64,000 nucleotides of DNA from Amanita rubescens (Eukaryota; Basidiomycota; Agaricomycetes; Agaricales; Amanitaceae), in the NCBI GenBank assembly GCA_015039365.1, contig WION01000004.1:1426001-1490000 (forward strand). The letters run 5' to 3'. The notes under the pieces are model-generated. The model saw nothing but the letters and a program-made list of their open reading frames with translations, had not been told where the DNA came from and did not search any database. The stretch's first letter is position 1, and each line of letters opens with the position of its first letter. Position numbers and translations under genes: made by a program. Below, piece by piece: positions 1 through 10,300 of the stretch.

Positions 1-1800
1 AATCTACGCAATACACTTCATCCGTATGACCTGGTAAGTCCGCCTTGAGTTTGTACGTTTTGAGATCCCATATTTTGAGCGTGCTGTCTTTGCTTGCGCT
101 CACGACCATCCGGCTGTCTGCGCTCCATGCGAGACGGTACACGGCGCCTACATGGCCACGTAGGGTAGCAACAAAATTGCCCATTTTTACACTAGAAGGG
201 GAGCAGTCCCATAAGCGAACACTGGCATCCCATGATCCGGAGGCGGCGAGTCGACCATCTGGTGAGAAAGCGACGTGGGAGATTTGTCGTTGGTGGCCCG
301 TCAGACGGGAAAGAGGTTTTGTTTTTGAAGAGGCATGGTCAGAATTGGCGTCAGGGGCTGGTAAGGATGAGACACCGAAAGGAGCCCAGAGGAACAACGT
401 GTGATCATCCGAGCCAGATATAAGGAGTTCGGGTGTGTTACGGAGAACGGCATCGTATCGTGCCTTTGCAAGGTTTTTGGCTAAAAAGTGGGCATAAATG
501 AAATGGTGGATGGGGAAACGAGAGCGACGTGCCTTCTTCGTCATTGGCTGGTTTCTTGGCTTTATGGTCAAACGGTCCAGTTCGTAAAACAAAATCGGTG
601 TTGAGAGCGAGAGTAGTAACCCAGTGTGCGTGATCTTTTAGTACGTGGAGTGAATGACCCTGTGTAAAGCTTTAGAGAGTGGTATGCAAGGGCGGAGTAG
701 ATCTTACAGTGTCAGCGTCCCATATTCTAACCGTCCTATCGCTGCTGGCGGTATATAGCACGCCGCTGTGACCAATATCCTTTACACCTGCGCCGGCACC
801 TCCCCATTTAACCACGTTAACAGAAGCAGTGTGACCCCCTAGGGCGTATTCGGTGCGTCGCGTGAGGAGGGACCAGACTCGGACGGTCCCGTCTTTGGAT
901 GACGACGCTAGGCGGGGAAAGGAAGGATTGCTAATAAATTCAATAAAAGGATCCAATCAATACAAGACCAGAACATACAAATGGATTGGTTCCCATGCAA
1001 GTGATGTTATCCATTTTGAATGCCCTTTGAGTGCGTCTCCAACGGGCTTACCCGTTCTTGGGTCCCATATTCGGACCTGCATACAGTTGTTAAGAGGAGG
1101 GGTGAACATAGGGACAAACTTACATGCCCGTCATGACCACCTGTTGCAAGTTTCCGTTCCATTGCTTCCCATTCAACACATAGCACCCAACCTTTATGGC
1201 CGGAAAGGGTATGAGAAGGAGTCTCAGAGTCAAGATTCCACAATCTTGCAGTAGTGTCGCCCGACCCTGTAGCGAGCAGATTGCCCGTAGGGGAAAACGA
1301 AGCACAGAGAATTGGAGATGCATGCCCTACCTTGCATGTGATAAATATGAGAATTTTAACTCGATAAACTCACCGGAAAGCGTAGACGAGCATCGGGTAG
1401 CTGGTCGAACACGAAAGACACTTTGAGGTGTGCACCGTACGATAAGGATATCTTCTGACGTGAAAGCGTCGGATGGATGAGAGAGGATATCGACGTCGAT
1501 GGAAGTGGAGATGACAATGCGAGTTGGCGAGCCTGTGGCAGCGACTTGCTCTGGAAGGACGACATGGAAGACAAACGGCACCGGTTCATCGTCATTGGGC
1601 CTAAGTTTGTTGACAAGTACCTCAAGGGCGTCCCTCGGGAGATTTGCAGGGATGGCGACAGCGGGTGCGATTGCCTCGCCGTCATCGTCTGACACAAATT
1701 GGACTACGACGTTAGACGTTTGCTTTGTGAGCTCCTGCGTAGGTTCTGGGATGCCATGGTAGAGTTTTTTGCGTTTTGGAGGGGGTAAGAGAGTCGCCAT
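1..1800 (-). CDS. RSA4: Notchless/Rsa4 ribosome assembly WD40 protein (5' part; runs off left edge)
   Basis: Conserved 60S ribosome-biogenesis factor: an N-terminal NLE domain contacts the AAA ATPase Rea1/midasin, followed by a WD40 propeller. The start is the ATG at 1800 (MATLLPPPKR..., typical of the family). I read six exons on the minus strand: 1800-1374, 1326-1124, 1076-979, 930-708, 659-533 and 480 to beyond base 1. Introns are about 47-52 nt and phases join exactly. The NLE domain is in exon 1; exon 1/2 joins as CSSTLSGHASPILC. WD repeats with GHD/RIWD, GSDDHTLFLW and GSWDASVRLWD signatures follow. Joining exon 5 (...NDEE) to exon 6 (AKNLAKARYDAVL...) needs a GC-AG intron at 532-481 (donor AAG|GCACGT); without it the conserved frame is lost. 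The final WD repeat lies outside the window. Family assignment is very secure. Confidence 0.96.
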
Positions 1801-2003
1801 ATGATGGACCGGCAAAATTAGTGCCGGGACAACCACAATCTTTGTACGTACATACGCACGTACTTATGACATGACTCTGGCATAGATTGTTTTTACGAAT
1901 AAAAACGTTTATTGAAAGTAGTGATATGTAAAATGGATTAGAATCTCAGTGGATATATACAAAAGGAGTGCGAGGTTCATCGTGTCATCTGCTGCCAAGC
2001 TTC

Positions 2004-2496
2004 CTAACTGGCATCTTGTTTGATCTCGGGTGGAATCAGCTGCCTCTGCGCAATCTTGAGTAGGTGTTGTGCAGTAAGACCGCGAGGCCCAGAGAACTTG
2101 CCGAGCGCAGCCCTTGCTTCACCCTTCGTCAGCCGAACATCGAGAGCAACGTAAGGTTTTAACTGCGGCAAAATAGAGCATTCACGGAGAAGAAAAACTA
2201 AAGATGGAATTCCTCACCAGCGAGTTGTTAATCGTTTCTAAAGGAGGAGCAACAAACACGCGAACTTTTTCATCCAGTACCCTGTACTTTGCCTTTCCTC
2301 GTATGACATGCTTTCCCGGGGCGCCAGTTCGTAAACCACCGGGAAGATACGCCTGCCTTGTTCCTGTAAAGCAAATTCATTCAATAGAGTCCATCAAGGG
2401 GAAAAAATATGTGCCTTTGTAATAATCTTTATTGCCGCGTTTGGGCGTCAACGGCCGTCGCGATGCCTTGGAGAGCCGGGATATAGTTGGGAACAT
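2004..2496 (-). CDS. MRPL27: Mitochondrial large-subunit ribosomal protein mL41 (yeast MRPL27 homologue)
   Basis: Three exons on the minus strand: 2496-2415, 2363-2218 and 2162-2004, giving 128 residues and a TAG stop. The product starts MFPTISRLSKASRRPLTPKR and contains the family core GNKDYYKGT near residue 22, then RVLDEKVRVFVAPPLET and LKPYV near residue 77. The yeast homologue has the same TTKQGNK-FYKGT and LKPYV blocks. The protein belongs to the mitochondrial 54S subunit, and the short basic N-terminus fits mitochondrial targeting. Intron 1 (2414-2364) uses a GC donor (AAAG|GCACAT) with acceptor CAG; it is the only way I see to join K-G-T in frame. Intron 2 is GT-AG (2217-2163). It lies about 200 bp from the RSA4 start in the same orientation. 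The C-terminal 40 residues beyond LKPYV are longer than in yeast. Confidence 0.92.
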
Positions 2497-3047
2497 GGTC
2501 GGAGATTGGCCCACGAGTATGTATCGGGGGTGCGGTGACGTGCTGGTGCGTCACCGGGTCACGACACGTAAGCATTTGGCCTTATTTGGCCCATCACGTG
2601 ACGTGACGATGACCGCGCGGCCGTCTCCACAAGTGGGAAAGATCTGTTGAGGGTCTTTTTTTTTTTTTTTTTAATTATAAAGGGGTTTGATTGAGCAAGG
2701 TGTAAACAAATACAAGAGGTATGACACAAGTCACATAATGGGGTAACGCGTGTCGAAGACGTGCGTGTTAATCAAGGGGGGCCAAATCTGGAAATTTTTT
2801 TTAAGCAATGTTTGATCACCCTCCCCCCCTCCCCATGGAAAAAACATACCTAATTGAGTCAAAATATACCATAAGACGAAATGTCACAGTCAGATGGTCA
2901 CAACAGACCACCCAATAGATTGGCACTTAGCTTTGACTTCTCAAATTGTCTCCAACTAAGTTGAATATCATCACCATGACCCAGCATCAACAGTGAGAGT
3001 TGAGTGGTAGAACAGTGGTTTCCTGTTACCTTAAGCACTAGTGATTC
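2497..3047. other. Intergenic; poly-T run and possible tRNA-derived SINE head
   Basis: No gene is visible. A run of T at about 2659-2676 could be the poly-A tail of a minus-strand retrocopy. Bases 2988-3053 contain A-box-like (GAGTGGTAGAACA) and B-box-like (GATTCAAAGTCC) matches about 40 bp apart, as in a tRNA-derived SINE promoter. The B box runs directly into the LINE target duplication. The SINE reading is weak: the B box has one extra base and no cloverleaf could be folded confidently. Confidence 0.3.
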
Positions 3048-3065
3048 AAAGTCCAGTTGCGCAAC

Positions 3066-4928
3066 ATCGCATCTTGATCTCATACCACCACCTTCCTCTT
3101 TAGGAACATGCACCGACACCGCCCAGGACAGCCCTTGAACAGAAGTCGTGGTAGCTTTCCGTCTCATATTCCACCGCGCGGACGGGGTTCTGGAGCCTCT
3201 GGCTCTGATGCCTCGTTTGGTGCGGATTCACTAGATGCCCATATCGCAATGGATACTGGTGGGGATGACCATCCCCCGACGACCCGACAACCGTCTCAGG
3301 TGGGTTCAACCCACTCTGATGGTTTCCCCGAGGCCCCGGACCGCTTTGGCTTCATTCATGAGGCCTGCGTGGACTTTCGCACTGCAATCGATGGGATCCA
3401 CGCCATCGATCTCCCCCGAGATGTTCATGAGTCGCTCGGACAAGTCTTGGCCCCCTTTGCCCTGGCATTAGGAATAGAATCCTTTGTCGTTGGGGGTCGA
3501 AGGGTCACCGTGACTCGAGCTGCGGGCACTGTTGTGGAGGATCGCCCCCCTGAGGTGATCTCCACGCCTGCCCCAATCCCACCTGCCACGTCAGAACCTC
3601 CCCCACCCACGGGGACGGCGTTCCCCGTGCCGCCTATCACCACGGACCCCGCCTATATTAGGATCAACAAGAAACGGCTTCTTGGCCGCCCTCCCCCCCC
3701 GCCTCCTGCCAGGCGTTCCTATGCTAGTGTTGCCGGCAAAGGCCCTGCCGTTCCCCCGACACAACCTCCCCCTCATGGACCTTCAAAGCAGACCGCTAAC
3801 ATCAAGTCCTGCACTCGTCAGGGAACCAAGGCTTCGGCCCTGGTTCTTCGCTTCCGTCCCAGTCCCACTGGCGACGTCATCCCCCCTCTCTCGGACGTTC
3901 AGAGGATCCTTGCTGGCTCCTCCCCCCCGCCTGTTCATGTAGGCTATACCTTGCGTGGTGATCTCCTGGTGCATTTTCCCCAGGCGATCGGCCCTGAACT
4001 CAAGAAGGAGGTCATATCCCTCCTGTCCACTTTGCATTCGGGAGGCGTCCAGCTCCTCAGCTGGGATACGACATCCCTCATCAAATTCATGCACGTTCCG
4101 ACGCACCGCCTGAATGGGGGCACGACTACATCTGACTGGCTCCACGCCACCGTTTCATCCCACCCCCGTTGGAAGGGGGTTCATTTTGTACAGCAGGCCC
4201 ACTTCGTCATTCCCTCCGGCAAGACGATTGGCTACACCGCCACTGTGGTGGTTGAGGTCGCCGACGACCGTGCTTCATCTGTCGCACGTCGCCTTCTCCA
4301 GACGGACGTCAACTTCGATGGCATCCCCTGTCGTGCCCGCCCTTGGGTCTTGCGCAAGGCCTCTCGTCAGTGCGGTATCTGCCTCCGGTGGGGCCACACT
4401 TCCCATGTTTGTTCGTCACGCCTTCCTTGGTGTGCCCTTTGCGCCAACTGTCACAGCACGGCCGTCCATACGCAGGCTGTCCAACAGGACGTCACCATGG
4501 AAGACATCAAATGCATCAATTGCCGTGGGCCCCATCCCGCTATCTCAAGGGACTGCCCCTTCTTTATCTCTAGATTCGATGACAAAGCACTTGCCGCCCT
4601 GCAAGCCAAACGGTTGAAGCAAGTCTGCCAGGCTCGCGATCAACGCCACCAAACCAAACAAACCTCCTGCGTCGCGGCGCGTTATGAGGGCCTAGGCTTA
4701 GACTAGGCCCCCTCGTCCTTTCACAGCCCATCGCTCCTCTCTCATCGACTTCTTCTGGGGGTGGACTAGTTAAACACTGTATGCGGCCCTATGCCGACTT
4801 TGTGATTAGTATAAGTATTTTGCTTACGGGTTCTTTTCCTCACCTAGTGTAGGTTTTTTCCCAGAGTACCTCTGTAGTGTGTTGTGGCAATACACTCGCC
4901 TTCTATTCGAAAAAAAAAAAAAAAAAAA
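3066..4928 (+). mobile_element. ORF1-only non-LTR retrotransposon (LINE derivative) with poly-A and target duplication
   Basis: The 1.86-kb insert is bounded by an 18-bp direct duplication, AAAGTCCAGTTGCGCAAC, at 3048-3065 and 4926-4943, and ends in a run of about 19 A. These are the marks of target-primed reverse transcription. It carries a 42-bp leader, one intact 532-codon ORF1, about 200 bp of 3' sequence and no endonuclease or reverse transcriptase. It inserted into a CCGGTTGCAACC-type repeat whose remainder continues at 4944. An internal deletion of ORF2 in an otherwise complete element fits best; mobilisation would depend on a partner LINE (inference). Confidence 0.85.
3108..4706 (+). 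CDS. LINE ORF1 (gag-like) protein with CCHC zinc knuckles
   Basis: A 532-residue intact reading frame beginning MHRHRPGQPLNRS. The first ~230 residues are low complexity, rich in proline, glycine and serine. The middle (about 240-400) looks folded. The C-terminus has zinc knuckles of the form C-x2-C-x4-H-x4-C (CGICLRWGHTSHVC), then C-x2-C (CALC) and a further CINCRGPHPAISRDCPF. This order matches ORF1 proteins of Tad/I-like fungal LINEs, which bind element RNA and form the RNP. It ends ...GLGLD with TAG; no second ORF overlaps or follows. The lack of any stop over 1.6 kb suggests recent origin or selection. Downstream 4707-4909 has no coding potential. Confidence 0.85.
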   Translation: MHRHRPGQPLNRSRGSFPSHIPPRGRGSGASGSDASFGADSLDAHIAMDTGGDDHPPTTRQPSQVGSTHSDGFPEAPDRFGFIHEACVDFRTAIDGIHAIDLPRDVHESLGQVLAPFALALGIESFVVGGRRVTVTRAAGTVVEDRPPEVISTPAPIPPATSEPPPPTGTAFPVPPITTDPAYIRINKKRLLGRPPPPPPARRSYASVAGKGPAVPPTQPPPHGPSKQTANIKSCTRQGTKASALVLRFRPSPTGDVIPPLSDVQRILAGSSPPPVHVGYTLRGDLLVHFPQAIGPELKKEVISLLSTLHSGGVQLLSWDTTSLIKFMHVPTHRLNGGTTTSDWLHATVSSHPRWKGVHFVQQAHFVIPSGKTIGYTATVVVEVADDRASSVARRLLQTDVNFDGIPCRARPWVLRKASRQCGICLRWGHTSHVCSSRLPWCALCANCHSTAVHTQAVQQDVTMEDIKCINCRGPHPAISRDCPFFISRFDDKALAALQAKRLKQVCQARDQRHQTKQTSCVAARYEGLGLD

Positions 4929-4943
4929 GTCCAGTTGCGCAAC

Positions 4944-5113
4944 CGCAAAAAAGTCCAGTTGCGCAACCGCAAAAAAGACTGACAACCGGACCGGACCGAT
5001 ACCGGTTGCAACCGGACTGCGGTTGCCGGTCCTGGCAGTTTTGACTTCTGCCCGGTTGCGGTCCAACCCTTTTGGGCCAGAACCGAAAGACCGGTTGGCA
5101 ACCGGTTACAACC
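4944..5113. repeat. CCGGTTGCAACC-rich short repeat (host of the LINE and chromovirus insertions)
   Basis: Bases 4929-4975 carry two tandem copies of GTCCAGTTGCGCAACCGC, then repeated ACCGGACCGG and CCGGTTGCAACCGG blocks. The repeat is cut at 5113 by the chromovirus and resumes at 13223 (CAACCGGTC...). The same composition recurs near 19070, 20850, 37926 and 40165. Ends of the form AAAGTCCRGTTGC suggest a short TIR element, but no full copy with matching target duplications could be delimited. Confidence 0.6.
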
Positions 5114-5565
5114 TGTTACGAACTCGTTAATCTCAACTTAAGTTGCAGCGGCAACTCTTGTCACGATTACAAGTCTTAAGTCAAACGTTAAGATTATAAG
5201 TTTAATACTAAGTCAAGGCGTTGACTTAGGATCTGAGGGCGATTGTGGTAGATGAGTTAAGAGTACGGTTATATTGCCAGACGACAATAAACAGCTAAGT
5301 CGAACTTAGGGTTCGACTCTAGAATACAAGTGGTACTTATACTAGCGAGTACAATGAGACGTACTAATTAATGTATAAAGGTAAGTACGAAAGTAGGTAT
5401 AAGGACGGCGTCATATGTGGAACAAGGAATGGTATAAGTAAGGAAACGAGCTTGTCCGTATGAATCGAGCATAAAGGGGATGACGAGTAAGGTATGCATA
5501 AAGGAAATAGACATGTCCGACGTATCATGTGAGCATAATGCGGGAGTCCGTACCGTGTTGTAACA
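5114..5565 (-). repeat. 3' LTR of the chromovirus (452 bp)
   Basis: Begins TGTTACGAACTC and ends GTGTTGTAACA on the plus strand; identical to 12771-13222. It contains perfect hairpins: CTAAGTCAA/TTGACTTAG with a 4-nt loop at 5208-5229, AGTCGAAC/GTTCGACT with a 5-nt loop at 5298-5318, and AGTTGC/GCAACT with a 4-nt loop near 5143. A diverged solo copy lies at 32623-33099. Confidence 0.95.
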
Positions 5566-5605
5566 CTAGCTCTCCCCTACGTTGTTGACCGCAACAACAA
5601 AACGT

Positions 5606-7345
5606 TCAGGTGTTCATGTTGTGCATGGCGTCGTCATCGTGCTGATAGCCGTAGTCGCCGTAAAGGTCGCAGGCGTCGTCGTCGGCTCCGTCGCACTGTC
5701 GTCCGTTGACGCATGCCTGACACTGTGACGCGTGATGTGCCTTCTTCTTTCCCTTCTTCTTCGGCTGATGAGGGCGGCGGCTAGTGGAAGCGGAGGTATT
5801 GGCGGCATCTGCGGTAGTTCGAGAACGTCCTTTCTTCTTAGTGGAAGGACCGGGCGTCGGATCGCGTCGGCGCGTGGGAGCGCGTGGAGGTAGAGTAGAC
5901 ATAGGAGGAATTGCAGTAGCAAGATGGTGATCCTCAGAGGCATGCTTTCCTCGGCAGTGAATGCAGCGGTTGTAACGATGGGGGCGTTGATTGGCGGCAT
6001 TTGTCATACTGCGGGTCGTAGGTCGTCGAGAAGGCGGAGTGTCGTTTCGTCGAGCAGTGGGGACAGGAATATTCCAGACTCCGTGGCGAATAACGGTGGT
6101 GGTTGGGGGTGATGCGGATCGAGGAGGAGGAGGAGCCTTCTTATCTCGTTTCGGTTCTTCCTCAATGAGATCGCCTGTTGTACGGATTCGGCGATGAAGA
6201 TCGAGATCGCTGATCGCATTATTGATCTGCGCAATGTGGTCGCTAGTGAGTTGATACAAGGGAACTCCATCTGCGAATTCGGCCGTGGTCCATTCCGTGT
6301 CTCCTTGGATACTGGACAAGAGATCTCGGATCTTTCCGGTGAGGCACCAGATTTCTCTTGATTTACGATCTGTCTCCATAATGCATCTAGTTGCTCGGTG
6401 TCGGTCGGGTGTAGCTTCGGTAGCGCGAAACCAATGGTTGACAGCGATGCGGTTATTCTGATCATGAGGTTGTATTTTTAGTCCAAACCTTTGATCGTCA
6501 ATGCTTTCTATAGCAAGGATGATGTAACGTTCGATGTCAGCTGTGAGAAGTCGTCGTAATAGATCTATCGCCAATTGATCTAAGTTTCCTCCTTTCGGAT
6601 GAATGTCTTCCCAGTATAGTGACGTAACGTTTACAAACGTTTCGATTAAATCGGCACAGTGGTAGTTGTACTGATCTCGGGCTTGACCGGCAAGGGTAGT
6701 GGCGGTTCGGAAATCCATGAGAAGTCGCCAGACTCGAGCTATCCTTTCTTGGTCAAAGATGTCGACCTGTAATCTAGCGGCGTTACAGATTAGAGTGACG
6801 CGGTCTCTAACCTTGGTGTAAGTAGTAATTCCGTGATAACTGAGATAGAGATCGGGGGTGATTCGTATGATGGGGCCAGCCATATCGCGGTTAGTCCCAT
6901 CTGTACCGTGACTCTGGTCGTTGCCTCGAATAGATTCGTTATGAGGTTGAGTCGAAGCGTGACCGGCAAGTACCGTTTCTCTATGTAAGGTAACGCTAAT
7001 GTCTTCAGCATTTCTAGGTGGGATCGGTCGGCTATTGCGATCTTCCGTAATTCGTCCAGGTACAGCCAGAGTCTCTGATGTTCCGTGGTGGGTTTCCTGG
7101 GTTTCGGTGGGAGTGATCGGGATCGTCTGAGACGAGGTTTGATCGGGAGATCTGTGGGGAACATCAACGAAGTCGTTCGGGTCAGTGTCTTCTTCGTCGG
7201 TGTCGGTGGTATGAAGAACGAGTCGAGGTCGGTGGGGTTCAGTGGAAGTGGTGTCTCCGGCATAGAATTCGGACCAGGGAAAGCGCTGAACGGTGTCGGT
7301 GGTGTCGTTTCCATTCTGCATAGTAACTTGGTATGTGAGTGACAT
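5606..7345 (-). CDS. Chromovirus accessory ORF3 downstream of pol (unknown function)
   Basis: A 579-residue frame in the position where envelope genes sit in errantiviruses, between pol and the 3' LTR. It begins MSLTYQVTMQNGNDTTDT one base after the pol stop (TGAAATG). Residues 1-165 are acidic/Thr-rich and likely disordered. About 165-390 looks globular and helical (e.g. RIARVWRLLMDFRTATTLAG). The C-terminal third is basic and proline-rich with a compact CIHCRGKHASEDHH motif and a later CQACVNGRQC. No signal peptide or membrane segment is visible, so it is not an envelope protein. The C-x2-C...H-H motif and basic tail suggest nucleic-acid binding, perhaps a second gag-like protein (inference). 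Confidence 0.7.
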   Translation of the reverse strand: MSLTYQVTMQNGNDTTDTVQRFPWSEFYAGDTTSTEPHRPRLVLHTTDTDEEDTDPNDFVDVPHRSPDQTSSQTIPITPTETQETHHGTSETLAVPGRITEDRNSRPIPPRNAEDISVTLHRETVLAGHASTQPHNESIRGNDQSHGTDGTNRDMAGPIIRITPDLYLSYHGITTYTKVRDRVTLICNAARLQVDIFDQERIARVWRLLMDFRTATTLAGQARDQYNYHCADLIETFVNVTSLYWEDIHPKGGNLDQLAIDLLRRLLTADIERYIILAIESIDDQRFGLKIQPHDQNNRIAVNHWFRATEATPDRHRATRCIMETDRKSREIWCLTGKIRDLLSSIQGDTEWTTAEFADGVPLYQLTSDHIAQINNAISDLDLHRRIRTTGDLIEEEPKRDKKAPPPPRSASPPTTTVIRHGVWNIPVPTARRNDTPPSRRPTTRSMTNAANQRPHRYNRCIHCRGKHASEDHHLATAIPPMSTLPPRAPTRRRDPTPGPSTKKKGRSRTTADAANTSASTSRRPHQPKKKGKKKAHHASQCQACVNGRQCDGADDDACDLYGDYGYQHDDDAMHNMNT

Positions 7346-7346
7346 T

Positions 7347-10300
7347 TCAAAGTTTCCTTCGTCTTTTATATTCTAGAAGGAGGTCTTCCATATGCGTCAA
7401 GTTATTTTCTGGTTCCCATGTGTTTTCGCTGGTGTCATAGCCTTTCCACTTTACTAGGAATTGTAATTTCCCTCTAAACTTGCGATGTGCAAGCAGTGCT
7501 TCTACTTCGTATTCTTGTTCTCCTTCGATCAGATCGGGAGGGGGCCTTGTTTCCGTTATTCCGTGAAAGGAAGTTTCTTTGAACGGCGTTAGTAAGGCGG
7601 CGTGGAATACATTATGAATTTTCCATTGTCTTGGTAATGTGAGACGATATGTCACTGGTCCTAAGACTTCTTTGATGGAAAAGGGACCTTCTCGTTTAGG
7701 TGCGAGCTTTCTGCTCTGATAAGGAATCTTCAGGTTCCTAGACTCTAACCATACTTTGTCATTAACTTTGAACGGTTTAGTCTTTCTCGTTGTTCTTTCC
7801 ATCATCTTAGCTCGTGCTAGGTCATGTGCGGCGAGTGCTTCTTCTCGTGCGCGGAACAAGGAGTTGATGCGGTTATCGGCGGTTGGTGTATTTGTCTTGT
7901 TTGAGACAAGGGGAAGTGCAACCGGGGATGTTCCATACATCAATTGAAAGGGCGATTGTTTCAATGCTTCATGAGTGCGTGAATTATGCGCGAATTGTGC
8001 TATTGGTATCATCTTGTTCCAAGTATCTGGTTCATAGGCACAGAATATTCGGAGATAAGCTTCTAATTCGGCGTTATATCGCTCCGTTTGTCCATCAGTC
8101 TGTGGATGGAAGGCGGTACTCATTTTGTGTTTGATTTTTAATGAGTCCATTATGCCGTTAAAGACATGTGATGCGAACTGTGGTCCTCGATCGGAGATCA
8201 TGACGTCGGGTAAACCGAAGTTTTTGAATACATTCCGAATGTAGAGGTCGGCGGTTTCGTCGGCAGTGATAGTTTTGTTACAAGGCATGAGAATTACTCC
8301 CTTTGTAAGTCCTTGATCGACCACGATAAAGATAGAATCGAAACCGTTACTTGTAGGTAAATCGGTTATGAAATCCATAGTTATTTGTTGAAAGGGTCGG
8401 TGTGCGTGAGACTTGATTGGCATCAGAGGTGCGGCAGTAGGGTGTGTATTCGATTTCATTTGTTGACATGCCGTGCATCCGTCAATGAACTGTTTAACCA
8501 TTTTAGACATTAATGGCCACCAGTAATATTCCTTTAATAAGGCGAGTGTTTTGAAGAAACCGGGGTGTCCGCTTGTTGGTGATTCATGAAAATCTCTAAT
8601 AATATCTCGGCGAAGATCGGTGTCAGGGGGAATAAAGGATTTCCCTTTGTATAGGATTAATTCATCGTCAAGGGTCCAATCAGAAAGGGCAGTGCGTAAA
8701 GGTGGTGTCCCTTTTTCTTTTAGACATTTCTTGATTGATTGAGCAAATTCGTCTTTGACAGTTATTTCTATTGCTCTGTTACGGAGATCTTCGGCGATTG
8801 TGCGAACAAAAAGTTCTTTTGGGAGCATCGTTATTAACTCTTCTGGTTCGTCTTTTGTCATATGATCGGGTCGGCGGGATAGTGCATCCGCTATTATTAG
8901 TTTTGCTCCGGGAACGTGGGTTAATTTAATATTAAATCGAGACAAGTCGTTCCACCATCGTGCTTGGCGGTTCGTAAGACGTTGTGGTTCTCGATAATAG
9001 AGTAAATTCTTGTGGTCGCAATGAATAATGACAGGGTGTTCTGCTCCTTCAAGCAGGTATCTCCATTCGTTATAAAGGGCGTAGTAAATGGCGAATAACT
9101 CTCGGTCGTAGATTTGCCATCGTGTTTCAGTTGGCGTTAAAGCGTGGGATAGATATCCACATGGATGTAAATCGCCATTATCATCTTTTTGCATAAGAAC
9201 TGCTCCGATTGCGCGGTCTGATGCGTCCGTTTGTAGAATAAAGGGTTTGTTAACATCGGGCATCATTAAGACAGGTGCGGATGTGAAGCGTTCTTTTAAT
9301 AGATCAAATGCGACTTGGCATTCTGCGGTCCATGTCCATAATTTGTTTTTCTTTGTTAGGTCGTGCAGGGGTCGTGCAAGGTGGGCGAATCCGAAAATAA
9401 ACCTTCGATAGTAATTTCCGAATCCTAAAAAGGATCTAACTTGTTTAACGGTAGTAGGGGTTGGCCAGTCCCTGATTCCGGCAAGTTTGATCGGGTCCAT
9501 TTTTATTGTATTTTTTAATATGACGGTGCCTAGAAAATCAACTTCTTGGGCAGCGAATTTACATTTTTCAAGCTTGAGGTAAAGATCGTGTTTCTGTAAT
9601 CGTTCAAGTACTTGTTTTGTTCGAATCTCGAGTTCTTCTTTAGTGCGCGCGTGTATTAGCATGTCATCCATGTAGATGATGAGCCATCCTTTTTCTGTAA
9701 AATCCCTGAAATAATCGTCCATCATTGCTTGAAACGTTGCTGGTGAATTTCGTAATCCAAAGAACATGACGTTAGGTTCAAATAAACCTCGATTGGTGAT
9801 AAAGGCGGCTTTCCATCTGTCAGATTCCTTGATTTGAACGTTATTATATCCCCATCGGATATCCAATTTTGTAAAGTATTCCGAATCTTTGAGTTTGATC
9901 ATAAGATCGGAGATAAGAGGTAGTGGATATGCGTTTGGTTTAGTATATTCGTTCAGATATCGATAATCTTGGCAGGGTCGTAATTTTTGTGCTTCTTTCT
10001 TTTCTACAAAGAAGAAAGGTGATGCCTGTGGTGATTTTGACGGTCTGATGTAGCCTTTTTCGACGTGTTCTTTAATCCATTCATCCAGTGTATTCTGCTG
10101 TTTCGGAGATAAGGGATAGATTTTTCCTCTTTTTGGTATGAAATCATCGCGAAGTTCTATCTGGTGATCCCAAGATCGGCTTTCTGGGAATCGTTCACTT
10201 GCTTTTTTCTCGAATACGTCTTTCCATGCCGAGTATTCAGGAGGGAGCGTGTAAACCTCCTCTGTTTGATGGTATTTGTGTTCCATTTGTTGAGCTGGTG

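Noticed and set aside
2988..3060. A tRNA gene
   Set aside because: A- and B-box-like matches exist but no acceptor stem or cloverleaf can be formed; at most a SINE head.
3783..4145. Antisense ORFs within LINE ORF1
   Set aside because: Shadow frames of the GC-rich ORF1; no independent support.
5606..7345. Envelope gene downstream of pol
   Set aside because: No signal peptide, transmembrane segment or fusion motif; basic and zinc-motif features point elsewhere.
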